NCBI RefSeq assembly: GCF_030815975.1
Contig: NZ_JAUSXL010000002.1
Coordinates: forward strand, 310,001 to 374,000
Direction: 5' to 3'
Length of the DNA stretch: 64,000 nucleotides
Source: Variovorax paradoxus
GTDB taxonomy: Bacteria > Pseudomonadota > Gammaproteobacteria > Burkholderiales > Burkholderiaceae_C
The position numbers and the translations under genes were made by a program. The notes beneath the pieces were generated by a model, which saw only the letters and a program-made list of their open reading frames with translations, was not told where the DNA came from and did not search any database. Of this stretch, positions 30,358-39,303 are shown one piece after another (the stretch's first letter is position 1; each line of letters opens with the position of its first letter).

Positions 30358-31257
30358 TCAGATGACGCCATTGGCTTTGAACCAGGCCGTGGCGCGCTGC
30401 CATCCGTCTTCGGCCGCGTTCTTCACGTAGCTCGGACGATAGTCGGCATGGAACGCATGGCCTGCTTCGGAATACACGACGAAGCTCGAAGCCTTGGCCG
30501 CCGGGGTTCCGGTGGCCAGGGCCGCTTTCATCTTATCAACCGTGTCAAGGGGGATGCCCTGGTCCTTGCCGCCGTAGAGGCCGAGCACGGGCGCCTGCAG
30601 GCTGGCCGCGACATCGATCGGGTGCCTGGGCGTGAGTTCGCTCGGCTGGCCGACCAGCCGCCCGTACCAGGCCACGCCGGCCTTGACCTTGCCGGTGGCT
30701 GCATAAAGCCACACGAAGCGCCCGCCCCAGCAGAAGCCGGTGATGCCGGCCTTGGCTGTGTTGCCGCCGTTGGCCGATGCATACGAAAGTGCGCCATCGA
30801 GGTCAGCCAGCACCTGCGCATCGGACACCTTGCTCACGATGTCGGCCTGCAGCTTGGGAATGTCGGTGTAGCCACGCGGATCGCCCTGGCGCGCATAGAG
30901 TTCGGGCGCAATGGCCAGGTAGCCGAGCTGGGCGAAGCGGCGGCAGGTGTCGGCGATGTATTCGTGCACGCCGAAGATTTCCTGGATCACCAGGATCACG
31001 GGCAGGCCGGTCTCCCCGGCCGGCGCGGCCGCATAGGCGGGCACCTCGAAGCCATTGACGGTGTACTTGACCGGCCCGGCTTTCAGGCCCTCGGCCGAGG
31101 TGCGAATGGCGGTCTGCGCCACGACGGGCATGACCGCGGCGGCGTAGCCCACGCCGATGGCGGCCTTGAGCGCGGTGCGCCGCGTGGCGCCCTGCTCTGT
31201 GCTCTGGCCGGGGCGAAGCGAATCGAAATCGGAACGGCTGTCGTCGCGAAGGGACAT
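30358..31257 (-). CDS. Dienelactone hydrolase family protein with Tat-like N-terminus
   Basis: This is an alpha/beta-hydrolase with 299 residues. The catalytic set is Cys in GFCWGGRFVWL (near residue 170), Asp in LYGGKDQGIP and His in SEAGHAFHAD. The N-terminus is longer than in cytoplasmic enzymes and has TRRTALKAAIGVGYAAAVMPVVAQ at about 25-48, a likely Tat signal, so it may be exported. The ATG at 31257 has a ribosome site (CTGGAG); a TTG at 31287 is a weaker alternative. No partner genes of aromatic degradation lie next to it, so the substrate is open. Confidence 0.9.
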   Translation of the reverse strand: MSLRDDSRSDFDSLRPGQSTEQGATRRTALKAAIGVGYAAAVMPVVAQTAIRTSAEGLKAGPVKYTVNGFEVPAYAAAPAGETGLPVILVIQEIFGVHEYIADTCRRFAQLGYLAIAPELYARQGDPRGYTDIPKLQADIVSKVSDAQVLADLDGALSYASANGGNTAKAGITGFCWGGRFVWLYAATGKVKAGVAWYGRLVGQPSELTPRHPIDVAASLQAPVLGLYGGKDQGIPLDTVDKMKAALATGTPAAKASSFVVYSEAGHAFHADYRPSYVKNAAEDGWQRATAWFKANGVI

Positions 31258-31365
31258 GGGTACGGCTCCAGTTGAATCGTCGGACAAAGGGGCATGCGTG
31301 AAAACGCACGCCGCAATGTAGGCGAAATCAGCGCGGCCCGGCTGCCGGCAGGGTTGATGCCCCGC

Positions 31366-32103
31366 TCAGGCGCGATAGGCGCGACGGGCCAACGCAGCGG
31401 CCAATACCTGCGCCGGATCCACCAGCCTCAGCCCGGCCACGGCGGCCGAACCCTGCAGCCCGAGCGGCACCTCGGTGCAGCCCATGATGATGGTGACCGG
31501 CCCGTGGCGTTGCGCGAGCTGCAGCGCCACCTGCGAAAAGCACGCTTCGGCGAGCTGCATGTTGCCCGCCTTGACGCCCTCGAAGATGCCGCGCGTGATG
31601 ATGCGGCGCTCTTCGGCCAGCGGCACATGGCAGTCGAGCCCCGCTTCGGCCAGTGCCTGTTCGTAGAGCCGCACGCGGTAGGTGCCTTCGGTGGCCATCA
31701 GCGCCACGTTGCCCGCATCCTGTGCCGCCAGATGCTGCGCCACCTCGCGCGCCATGTGCAGCAGCTCGACCTGCGGAAAGCGCTCCTGCAGCCGGGCATG
31801 CCACGCATGCGCGGTGTTGCAGGCAATGGCCACCGCCTGGCTGCCCAGCGCCGCAAGGCGCCCGAGCGCCTGCAGCATCGGCTCGAGCGGTTGGTGCGCG
31901 CCGCTCTCGGCCGAGCCCAGCGCATCGGTGCGGTCGGGCACCGGCACCTGCGCGAGCCAGTGCTCCGGAAAGGACTGGTCCCGCACCGGCTCCCCGCGCG
32001 CGCGCATTTGCTGCGCGCAGGCCTGCACGAACAGCCGGACGAAGTCGGCCCCCGCCGCGGGGCCCATGCCGCCCAGGATGCCAACTACGTTCGTCGAAGC
32101 CAT
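31366..32103 (-). CDS. Aspartate/glutamate racemase family protein
   Basis: It has 245 residues. The two catalytic cysteines of the family are in IACNTAHAWH (near residue 93) and IMGCTEVPLG (near 205), and the N-terminal VGILGGMGPAAGADF motif is present. Such enzymes interconvert L- and D-aspartate or glutamate without cofactor. It lies 20 bases after the Glu/Asp binding-protein gene on the same strand, suggesting that the imported acidic amino acid is its substrate or product. It could have broader amino-acid specificity. Confidence 0.9.
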   Translation of the reverse strand: MASTNVVGILGGMGPAAGADFVRLFVQACAQQMRARGEPVRDQSFPEHWLAQVPVPDRTDALGSAESGAHQPLEPMLQALGRLAALGSQAVAIACNTAHAWHARLQERFPQVELLHMAREVAQHLAAQDAGNVALMATEGTYRVRLYEQALAEAGLDCHVPLAEERRIITRGIFEGVKAGNMQLAEACFSQVALQLAQRHGPVTIIMGCTEVPLGLQGSAAVAGLRLVDPAQVLAAALARRAYRA

Positions 32104-32123
32104 TGATTGCGTCCGTCCGCGGG

Positions 32124-33011
32124 TCAGGTCGCCGGCTTATCGGAGGGCGCCTTGATGTTGTCCTTGAGCTGCTGGCTCATCGGCAGGTTCAGCGGCACGT
32201 TCTTCGGCGGGATCGGCGACATGAACCACTTGGTGTAGAGCTTCTCGAACTCGCCGCTCTTCATCATGCCGATGAAGGTGTCGTCCACCAGCTTCTTGAA
32301 GGCCGGATCGTCCTTGGGCAGCATGCAGGCATAGGGCTCGACCTGCAGCGCCTCGCCCACCACCTCGTAGTCGGCCGGGTTCTTGGCATTGGCGATCAGG
32401 CCGAACAGCAGGATGTCGTCCATGGCAAAGGCCACGGCGCGGTCGCTCTCCACGAGCAGGAAGGCGTCGGCGTGGTCCTTGCCGAGCACGATGTCCATGT
32501 CGAGATTCTTCTCGGTGTTGTACTTGCGCATGACCAGCGCGTTGGTGGTGCCGGTGGTGCTGGCCACCGTCTTCTTGGCCAGGTCGGCGTAGTCCTTGAT
32601 CTTCGAGGACTTCTTCACCAGCAGCCGCGTGCCTGTGTAGAAATGGTTGACGGCAAAGGCCACGTCCTTGCCGCGCGCGCTGTTGTTGGTGGTGGAGCCG
32701 CACTCCAGGTCGACGGTGCCGTTGGTGATCAGCGGAATGCGGTTCTGCGAGGTCACAGGCATCAGCTGCACCTGCAGGCCGGGCTTGCTGAGCTTCTTCT
32801 TCACCGCCTCGACCACGGCGTTGGAGAGTTCGACCGAGAAACCGATCGGCTTGTTGGGGCCGTCCAGGTAGCTGAAGGGCACCGACGACTCGCGGTAGGC
32901 GAGCGTGATCTTGCCGGACTCGGCGATCTTGGCCAGCGTATCGGCGGCCTGGACGCCGGTGGCGGAAAGCAACACCACGGCAGCGGCGGCCATCAATGCG
33001 GAGAGTTTCAT
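32124..33011 (-). CDS. Glutamate/aspartate ABC transporter substrate-binding protein (GltI-like)
   Basis: It is a periplasmic family-3 binding protein of 295 residues with signal peptide MKLSALMAAAAVVLLSATG ending about VQAAD. Typical features: ITLAYRESSVPFSYLD near 35, GFSVELSNAVVEAVKKKL, NGTVDLECGSTTNNSARGKDV near 93 and MLPKDDPAFKKLVDD near 230. The permease and ATPase genes of such systems are not here, so it is an orphan receptor or uses a permease encoded elsewhere. It heads a two-gene unit with the racemase and is divergent from a DadA-like gene. Confidence 0.92.
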   Translation of the reverse strand: MKLSALMAAAAVVLLSATGVQAADTLAKIAESGKITLAYRESSVPFSYLDGPNKPIGFSVELSNAVVEAVKKKLSKPGLQVQLMPVTSQNRIPLITNGTVDLECGSTTNNSARGKDVAFAVNHFYTGTRLLVKKSSKIKDYADLAKKTVASTTGTTNALVMRKYNTEKNLDMDIVLGKDHADAFLLVESDRAVAFAMDDILLFGLIANAKNPADYEVVGEALQVEPYACMLPKDDPAFKKLVDDTFIGMMKSGEFEKLYTKWFMSPIPPKNVPLNLPMSQQLKDNIKAPSDKPAT

Positions 33012-33245
33012 GCGAGCCTTCTTCAGATTGGTTGAACGGAGCGGCCAGTGTAAGAAGGAGTGACACACCGCGACAATTCCAATTGAACCCTAGGCCATAC
33101 CCAAAGGTTATGGGTTAGGAAAACGCAGGCGGCAAGGCATGCGCTTTGGCTATGGCCCACCGCGCTTTTGGCATTTCCGGCCGGCGCGGCGCCCACCTAC
33201 AGTCGATGCTGTCCCCTCTTCACCCTCTCCCGGAAAGTTGCCTCC

Positions 33246-34457
33246 ATGCATGTGTGTGTGCTCGGCGCCGGCATCGTGGGCCTGGCCACCGCCTGGCAGC
33301 TCGAACGCCGGGGCCACCAAGTCACGGTGATCGACCGCGCTGTCCCCGGCGCGGGCGCCAGCGGCGGAAACGGCGCACAGCTGAGCTACTCGTACGTGCA
33401 GCCGCTGGCAGATCCATCGATCTGGAAGCAGCTGCCCAAGCTGCTGCTCTCGCCCTCGTCGCCGCTCAAGCTGCGGCCCCAGCTCGACCCGCTCCAGTGG
33501 CGCTGGGGCCTAGCCTTCCTGGCGGCCTGCAATGCGCAGACCTCGCGCAGCACCACCGCCCAGCTGCTCGCGCTGGCCGCGCTGAGCCGCGCCGGCTTCG
33601 AGGCGATGCAGGCCGACGTGGCGCCCGACTGCGACTTTTCCGCCACCGGCAAGCTGGTGCTGTACGCCAGCGCGGCCTCGCTCGACGGCGCAGGCGCGCA
33701 GCTCGAACTGCAGCGCGCCATGGGCAGCGAGCAGCGCATCGTCTCGCCCGACGAATGCGTTGCCATCGAGCCCGCGCTCGCGGACTACCGCGGCCAGATG
33801 GCGGGCGCGGTCTACACGCCCAGCGAATGCGCGGCCGACTGCCTCAAGGTCTGCGCCGAACTGCAGCGGGTGCTCGGCGCGCGCGGCGTGCGCTTTCTGC
33901 TCGGCACCGACGTGCACGGCTTTGCGCACAGCGAAGGCCGGCTGGCTGCGGTGAACACCAGCGCAGGCGACATCGAGGCCGATGCCTTCGTGATGGCGCT
34001 GGGCTCGGCCTCGCACAGGCTCGGGCGCGCACTGGGCGCCTATCTGCCGGTGTATCCGCTCAAGGGCTACAGCATCACGGTGGAGGTCGACCCCTCGCCA
34101 GGTGCCGCGCCGCGCGTGAACGTGACCGACAGCGCGCGCAAGGTGGTGTTCGCGCGCATCGGCTCGCGGCTGCGCGTGGCGGGCATGGCCGAACTGGTGG
34201 GGCACGACGCGAGCATTCCGGCCACCCGCATCGAGACGCTGGCCGCCGCCACGCGCGCGCTGTTCCCGCATGCAAGCCGGCTGGAAGAACTGCATCCCTG
34301 GACCGGCATGCGGCCGGCCACGCCCAAGGGGCTGCCGATCATCGGGCGGCTGCCGAGCGCGCCGGCGAACATGCTGTTCAACACGGGCCACGGCGCGCTG
34401 GGCTTCACGCTGGCTTTCGGCTCGGCGCTGAAGATCGCCGGGGCGCTGCCCGCCTGA
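33246..34457 (+). CDS. D-amino acid dehydrogenase (DadA-like FAD enzyme)
   Basis: It has 403 residues. The FAD motif VLGAGIVGLATAWQLERRGH is at residues 5-24, followed by VIDRAVPGAGASGGNGAQLSYSYVQPLAD, the DadA signature with a substrate-site Tyr pair. The C-terminal HPWTGMRPATPKGLPIIGR and NTGHGALGFTLAFGSA complete the pattern. DadA enzymes oxidise D-amino acids to 2-oxo acids and feed electrons to the respiratory chain. It is divergent from the Glu/Asp receptor and convergent with a LysR gene, so it may be regulated together with the racemase unit. Confidence 0.93.
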   Translation: MHVCVLGAGIVGLATAWQLERRGHQVTVIDRAVPGAGASGGNGAQLSYSYVQPLADPSIWKQLPKLLLSPSSPLKLRPQLDPLQWRWGLAFLAACNAQTSRSTTAQLLALAALSRAGFEAMQADVAPDCDFSATGKLVLYASAASLDGAGAQLELQRAMGSEQRIVSPDECVAIEPALADYRGQMAGAVYTPSECAADCLKVCAELQRVLGARGVRFLLGTDVHGFAHSEGRLAAVNTSAGDIEADAFVMALGSASHRLGRALGAYLPVYPLKGYSITVEVDPSPGAAPRVNVTDSARKVVFARIGSRLRVAGMAELVGHDASIPATRIETLAAATRALFPHASRLEELHPWTGMRPATPKGLPIIGRLPSAPANMLFNTGHGALGFTLAFGSALKIAGALPA

Positions 34458-34471
34458 GCCTGCCCCGGGGG

Positions 34472-35374
34472 CTACATTGCTTCCTGGATCGCCTGCTGCA
34501 TGCAGCGCGTGATGCCGCGCACCGCGACCGAGTCGGGCCGGCCCGCGAAGCGCAATGCGCGAACCGGCACGGGGATGTGCGGCTCCAACGCCAGCACGTC
34601 GACCTTGGCACGGTCGGCCGAGCGTGCCGTGCAGCCATCGACCAATGCGACGCCGAGCCCGTGGTGGGCCATGGCCAGCGCCGCGTGGTAGGTCTGCACC
34701 GTGACCACCGCCTGCTGGAAGCCGACGCCCGCCTGGCGGCAGGCCTGGCTCAGGCTGGTGCCCACCGGGTCGCGGCTGTCCAGGCCGATCACCGGCCGGT
34801 CGACCAGGTCGTGCAGCGCCACCGAACCGTTGCGCACCAGCGCGCGCGCAAGCATGCCCTTGGGCGCGATGCACACCATGCGCGTGTCGGCCAGCGTCTC
34901 CTGCGTGAGCGAGGGATGCACCGCGGGGCTGAAGACAAAACCCACGTCGGCCTCCTGCAACAACAGCGCCGACATGATCTGCGGCGAGTGCAGCGACTCG
35001 ACGGTGATCGCATAGCCCGGATGCTTCTCGCGAAAGGCCTTGAGCGCGCGCGGCAGCACCTCGTAGCTCAGCGCCAGCACGCTCAGGATGCGCAGCTCGC
35101 CGGTGTCGCTGCCCGCGCGCAGGTTGGCCGCGAGGCGCTGCACCTCGTCGAGCTGCGCAAACAGCCGCTCGATGTGCGGATACAGCGTGAGCGCCTCGGT
35201 GGTGGCCGTGAGCCGGCCCTTGGCGCGCTGGAACAGCGGAAAACCCAGCTGCAGCTCGGCATGCTGCAAGGTGCGGCTCACCGCCGGCTGCGTGATGTTG
35301 ATGAGCCGCGCCGCCGCGCTCACGCTGCCCGTGAGCATGATCGCGTTGAAGACCTCGATGTGGCGCAGGCGCAT
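34472..35374 (-). CDS. LysR-family transcriptional regulator
   Basis: It has 300 residues with an N-terminal winged HTH (about 1-60; MRLRHIEVFNAIMLTGSVSA, then LINITQPAVSRTLQHAE) and a periplasmic-binding-protein-like effector domain (about 90-295). It is eight bases downstream of the M20 peptidase gene on the same strand and is therefore probably co-transcribed with it. It may control that peptidase or the convergent dadA-like gene; the sequence does not decide. Confidence 0.92.
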   Translation of the reverse strand: MRLRHIEVFNAIMLTGSVSAAARLINITQPAVSRTLQHAELQLGFPLFQRAKGRLTATTEALTLYPHIERLFAQLDEVQRLAANLRAGSDTGELRILSVLALSYEVLPRALKAFREKHPGYAITVESLHSPQIMSALLLQEADVGFVFSPAVHPSLTQETLADTRMVCIAPKGMLARALVRNGSVALHDLVDRPVIGLDSRDPVGTSLSQACRQAGVGFQQAVVTVQTYHAALAMAHHGLGVALVDGCTARSADRAKVDVLALEPHIPVPVRALRFAGRPDSVAVRGITRCMQQAIQEAM

Positions 35375-35381
35375 GGCCGGC

Positions 35382-36680
35382 TCAGTTGCCTGCGACCTTG
35401 CTGTGCGAAAGATCCATCACCATGCGCGTTGCAAGATAGAGCCTCGGCTCGATGGAATCGACCAGCACGTATTCGGCATCGGCCGAATGCGCGCCGAAGC
35501 CCTGCAAGCCGAAGCGCTCGACCACTGGCGCCTTGGTCTTGAGCGCGGCAAAGGCGGCATCGGTGCCGCCGCCGGCCACCTTGTCGTCGGCGCCCAGCGG
35601 CCGGCCGAGCTCGTCCTTGTATATCTGCTGCGCATGCTTCGCGAGCGCGAGCGAGGCATCGGTGGCCTCGAGCGGCGGACGGCGGCGCTCGAACTTCATC
35701 TCGACCTTGGCTTCGGGAATCAGCTGCTTCTTCACGCGCTCCTGCACCTGCTGTTCGATGCGGTCGTAGTCGCTCACTTTGAGCACGCGCACGTCGGCGC
35801 CCGCGGTGGCGCTGGCCGGAATCACGTTGCGGTTGCTGCCCGAGCGCGAGATGGTCCAGTTCATCTTGAGGCCCGTGGCGGGGTCCGACAGGTCGCGCAT
35901 CTGCAGGATCTGGTGCGACAGCTCGTAGAGCGCGTTCACGCCCAGCTCCGGCGCCGAGCCCGCATGCGATGCCTTGCCCGTGACGTTCAGCGAAACCGAG
36001 GCAATGCCCGCAGTGGCGAGCGAGAGCTTGTCTTCCTTGACCGATGCGCCTTCGAACGACAGCACCGCGTCGTGCTCGCCGCCCAGCCGCGTGATGAGCG
36101 CGCGCGAACCCGGCGAACTGATTTCCTCGTCGCCGTTGATCAGCACGGTGAGCGTGCCGTAGTCCTTGAACTTCAGCGCCTGCAGCATCGCGACCGTGTG
36201 CGTGATGACCGCCACGCCCTGCTTGTCGTCGGCAATGCCCAGGCCATAGGCCTTGTCGCCTTCGACGCGGAACGGCTGCTTGTTGAGCATGCCCACGGTG
36301 TAGACCGTGTCCATGTGCGCGATGAGCATGATTTTCTTCTTGCCCGTGCCCTTGAAGGTGGCGCGCACGGCCCTGCCGATCTTCTCGGGCGTGTCTTCCA
36401 TGCGGTAGGCCTCGGCGCTCGGGTCGATCAGCTCGACCTCGCCGCCCATGGCTTTGAATTTCGCGGCGATGAGGTCGGAGATCTTCTCGAGGCCCTCGAG
36501 GTCGCGGCTGCCCGATTCGATCGAGACCAGCTCCTTGAGCGTCTCGAGCAGAGCGGGCTTTTCCTTGGCGGCCAGCGAGGCGATGCGGGTATCGGGCGCG
36601 GCCAACGCGGCCTGGCACGCCGCGGCGATCAGGCAGGCGCAGCCCAGGCGGCGCCAGGATCGGACGGGAAACGGATTCAT
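35382..36680 (-). CDS. Periplasmic M20 metallopeptidase (glutamate carboxypeptidase, CPG2-like), second copy
   Basis: It has 432 residues; the signal peptide ends about CQAALAAPD. Motifs: IAHMDTVYTVG, YGLGIADDKQGVAV, INGDEEISSPGSRAL and GKASHAGSAPELG, the same metal and catalytic set as the gene at 16587-17855. The C-terminal motif KVAGGGTDAAFAALK is also shared. It has a 20-residue insertion before IMLIAHMD that is absent from the first copy. The start overlaps the stop of the upstream LysR gene (ATGA), so regulator and enzyme are translationally coupled; a second LysR gene follows. Confidence 0.92.
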   Translation of the reverse strand: MNPFPVRSWRRLGCACLIAAACQAALAAPDTRIASLAAKEKPALLETLKELVSIESGSRDLEGLEKISDLIAAKFKAMGGEVELIDPSAEAYRMEDTPEKIGRAVRATFKGTGKKKIMLIAHMDTVYTVGMLNKQPFRVEGDKAYGLGIADDKQGVAVITHTVAMLQALKFKDYGTLTVLINGDEEISSPGSRALITRLGGEHDAVLSFEGASVKEDKLSLATAGIASVSLNVTGKASHAGSAPELGVNALYELSHQILQMRDLSDPATGLKMNWTISRSGSNRNVIPASATAGADVRVLKVSDYDRIEQQVQERVKKQLIPEAKVEMKFERRRPPLEATDASLALAKHAQQIYKDELGRPLGADDKVAGGGTDAAFAALKTKAPVVERFGLQGFGAHSADAEYVLVDSIEPRLYLATRMVMDLSHSKVAGN

Positions 36681-37639
36681 GGGTGGCTTCCTTGTGTTTT
36701 TCTATGCCGCGCGGCGGGTACCGGGCGGTCCCGGCATTCTTCCATGCATGCCGGCATGACAGCGATCAGCGCATCCACCGCGCAGCGCGTCTTCGCAGGC
36801 ATGTGGTGCGACCGGGGCCATAGCACATGGATGGGCATGGGCGCTGCATGGTGGTCGGCCAGCACGCGCTCCAGCTGACCGGATTGCACATAGCGTGCCA
36901 GCAGCCAGTTCGGCAGCCAGGCCACGCCCGCGCCGGCGATGGCCGCGTCGGCCACGGCTTGCAGGTCGTCCAGCCTTGCACGCCACGGCAGTTGCACGGT
37001 CTGCAGGTGCCCCTGCGGATCGCGCAGCGCCCAGACCTGCGAGCGGCCGGGGCCGCAATAGTCGATGCCCCGGTGATGCGCGAGCGCGGCGACGCCGGCG
37101 GGCCGGCCGAAACGCGCCAGGTAGGCCGGCGCGGCGGCCAGCACGATGGTCTGCTCGCCGAGGCGGCGGGCCACCAGCCGGTCGCTGTCGGGCAGTTCGC
37201 CGATGCGAACGGCGAGGTCGTAGCCTTCCTGCAGCAAGTCCACCGCGCGGTCGCTGATGGAGACGTCCACCTGCAGCTGCGGGTGGTGGTCGATCAGGCC
37301 CAGCAGTGCCGGCGCCGCGTAGTGGTGGCCGAAGGCCAGCGGCACGCTGGCGCGCAATCGGCCGCGTGGCTCGTGCCGGCCGCTTTCGAGGCCTGACTCT
37401 GCGGCCTCGAGTTCGGCCTGCGCGCGCAGGCAGTGCTCGTAGTAGGCCTGCCCCTCCTCGGTCAGGCTCTGGCTGCGGGTGGTGCGCTGGAGCAGCCGCA
37501 CGCCGAGCCGCGCCTCCAGCCGCGCCAGCGCCTTGCCCACGGCCGAACGCGTGAGGTTCAGCCGCTCGCCCGCGAGCGTGAGGCTGCCGCTTTCCACCAC
37601 CTCGAGGAAGGTCTGGATGCCATCGAAACGGTCGGTCAT
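36677..37639 (-). CDS. LysR-family transcriptional regulator
   Basis: It has 320 residues. The HTH is at 5-65 (IQTFLEVVESGSLTLAGERL, then TRSAVGKALARLEARLGVRL) and the effector domain at 95-300. It is divergent from the MFS gene (84 bases apart) and overlaps the M20 peptidase start by four bases, so it could control either. The sequence class (CrgA/AaeR-like, DVSISDRAVDLLQEGYDLAVRIG) often controls divergent efflux pumps, which points to the MFS gene. The C-terminal tail beyond the domain is Arg/His-rich. Confidence 0.9.
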   Translation of the reverse strand: MTDRFDGIQTFLEVVESGSLTLAGERLNLTRSAVGKALARLEARLGVRLLQRTTRSQSLTEEGQAYYEHCLRAQAELEAAESGLESGRHEPRGRLRASVPLAFGHHYAAPALLGLIDHHPQLQVDVSISDRAVDLLQEGYDLAVRIGELPDSDRLVARRLGEQTIVLAAAPAYLARFGRPAGVAALAHHRGIDYCGPGRSQVWALRDPQGHLQTVQLPWRARLDDLQAVADAAIAGAGVAWLPNWLLARYVQSGQLERVLADHHAAPMPIHVLWPRSHHMPAKTRCAVDALIAVMPACMEECRDRPVPAARHRKTQGSHP

Positions 37640-37723
37640 GGTCCGGAATTGTGCCCGCAGATTCCCGAATCCACCGAACCGATGTCGCCAATGCGGAAGA
37701 CGTTTCCCATCAAGATGGGCCGC

Positions 37724-39265
37724 ATGACACCGACCACCCTCCTCCGCTCCCCGTCCCGGGATGCCGCGGCGCTCGCCGCCGTCTGCCTCGTTGCCCTGAT
37801 GTTCGGGCTCGAGATCTCCAGCGTGCCCGTGATCCTGCCGGCCCTCGAGCAGGTGCTGCATGCCGACTTCCAGGACGCGCAATGGATCATGAACGCCTAC
37901 ACCCTGGCCTGCACCTCGGTGCTGATGGCCGCCGGCACGCTGGCCGACCGCTACGGCCGGCGCCGCGTACTGGTGGCGAGCCTGTGGCTGTTCGGCCTGG
38001 CCTCGCTGGCCTGCGGCTGGGCGCCGAGCGCGCCGCTGCTGATTGCCGCGCGCTTTGCGCAAGGCGTGGGCGCCGGCGCCATGATGATCTGCCAGTTCGC
38101 GATCCTCTCGCAGCAGTTCCGCGAGCCGGCGGCGCGCTCGCGCGCCTTCGCGGTCTGGGGCGTGGTCGCGGGCATCGGGCTCGGCTTCGGGCCGCTCGCG
38201 GGCGCCGCGATCGTGGCGCTGGCCGACTGGCGATGGGTCTTCCTGGTGCACGCGCCGCTGGCGCTGCTCACGCTGGGCCTGGTGCGTGCCAGCGTGCGGG
38301 AATCGCGCGATCCCGACGCGCACCGGCTCGACCTGGCCGGCATGCTCACGCTGACGTTCGCGGTGTTCGCGCTGGTCTACTTCGTCACGCTGGGCACGGC
38401 ACGGGGCTTCGCCAACCCGCTCGGGATGGTGCTGCTCGCCGCGGCGGTGCTGGGCCTCGCGCTCTTCGTCGCCGCCGAGCGGCGCAGCGCGCATCCCATG
38501 TTCGACTTCTCGGTCTTCCGCATCCACCGCTTCAACGGCGCGATGATGGGTTCCATAAGCATGAACTTCAGCTTCTGGCCCTTCATGATCTACCTGCCGA
38601 TCTACTTCCAAGCCGCGCTCGGCTACGACGTGATGCGCGCTGGGTGGGCCCTCCTGGCCTACACGCTGCCCACGCTGCTGGTGCCGCCTGCGGCCGAGCG
38701 TCTCGCGCTGCGCCACGGGGCCGAGCGCGTCATTCCTGTCGGCCTCGGCCTGATGGCCGCCGCCTTCCTGCTCATGGCCGCGGGCAATGCGCGCGGCAGC
38801 GACGCGGCGGTGATCGCCGCCTGCCTCGCGGCCGGCATTGGCCTCGGCCTCACGAACTCGCCCGTCACCAACACCAGTACCGGCTCGGTGGCCGCCGCGC
38901 GCGCCGGCATGGCCTCGGGCATCGACTTCAGTGCGCGGCTCATCACGCTGGCGGTCAACATCGCGCTGATGGGCTTCGTGCTCGTGAGCGGCATCGCGCG
39001 CCACCTGGGCGAAGCGGGCCTGCGCGCCGGGCCTGCAGAACGGCTGCAACTCGCGCAGGACGTGGCGGCGGGCAAGCTCGATATCCTGCCGGCCACGGCC
39101 GCCTCCGCGCTCGCGCAGACGGCCCTGCGCCAGGGCTTCGGCGACGTGATGCTCTATGCCGGCATCGGCGTCGGCCTGCTGGCGCTCGCGAGCCACGCCT
39201 TCTTCCGCCGCAGCCGCCGCGCGCCCGCATCGGCCGCGGCCCTGCCGCAAGCCTGCGCCGATTGA
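37724..39265 (+). CDS. MFS transporter, DHA2 (14-segment) drug-exporter type
   Basis: It has 513 residues with about fourteen membrane segments. The DHA2 signatures are LFGLEISSVPVILPALE-like at segment 1, TLADRYGRRRVLVASLWLFG at loop 2-3 (the conserved MFS motif A), and GVVAGIGLGFGPLAGAAIV at segment 5 (motif C of antiporters). ATG at 37724 is taken as start; ATGs at 37715 and 37691 are in frame. It is divergent from the LysR gene, the usual layout for a substrate-induced exporter. The substrate is unknown. Confidence 0.92.
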   Translation: MTPTTLLRSPSRDAAALAAVCLVALMFGLEISSVPVILPALEQVLHADFQDAQWIMNAYTLACTSVLMAAGTLADRYGRRRVLVASLWLFGLASLACGWAPSAPLLIAARFAQGVGAGAMMICQFAILSQQFREPAARSRAFAVWGVVAGIGLGFGPLAGAAIVALADWRWVFLVHAPLALLTLGLVRASVRESRDPDAHRLDLAGMLTLTFAVFALVYFVTLGTARGFANPLGMVLLAAAVLGLALFVAAERRSAHPMFDFSVFRIHRFNGAMMGSISMNFSFWPFMIYLPIYFQAALGYDVMRAGWALLAYTLPTLLVPPAAERLALRHGAERVIPVGLGLMAAAFLLMAAGNARGSDAAVIAACLAAGIGLGLTNSPVTNTSTGSVAAARAGMASGIDFSARLITLAVNIALMGFVLVSGIARHLGEAGLRAGPAERLQLAQDVAAGKLDILPATAASALAQTALRQGFGDVMLYAGIGVGLLALASHAFFRRSRRAPASAAALPQACAD

Positions 39266-39303
39266 AAGTCCGCGCGCCGCGGACGCTTCGGGGGCCGTCG
39301 CGT

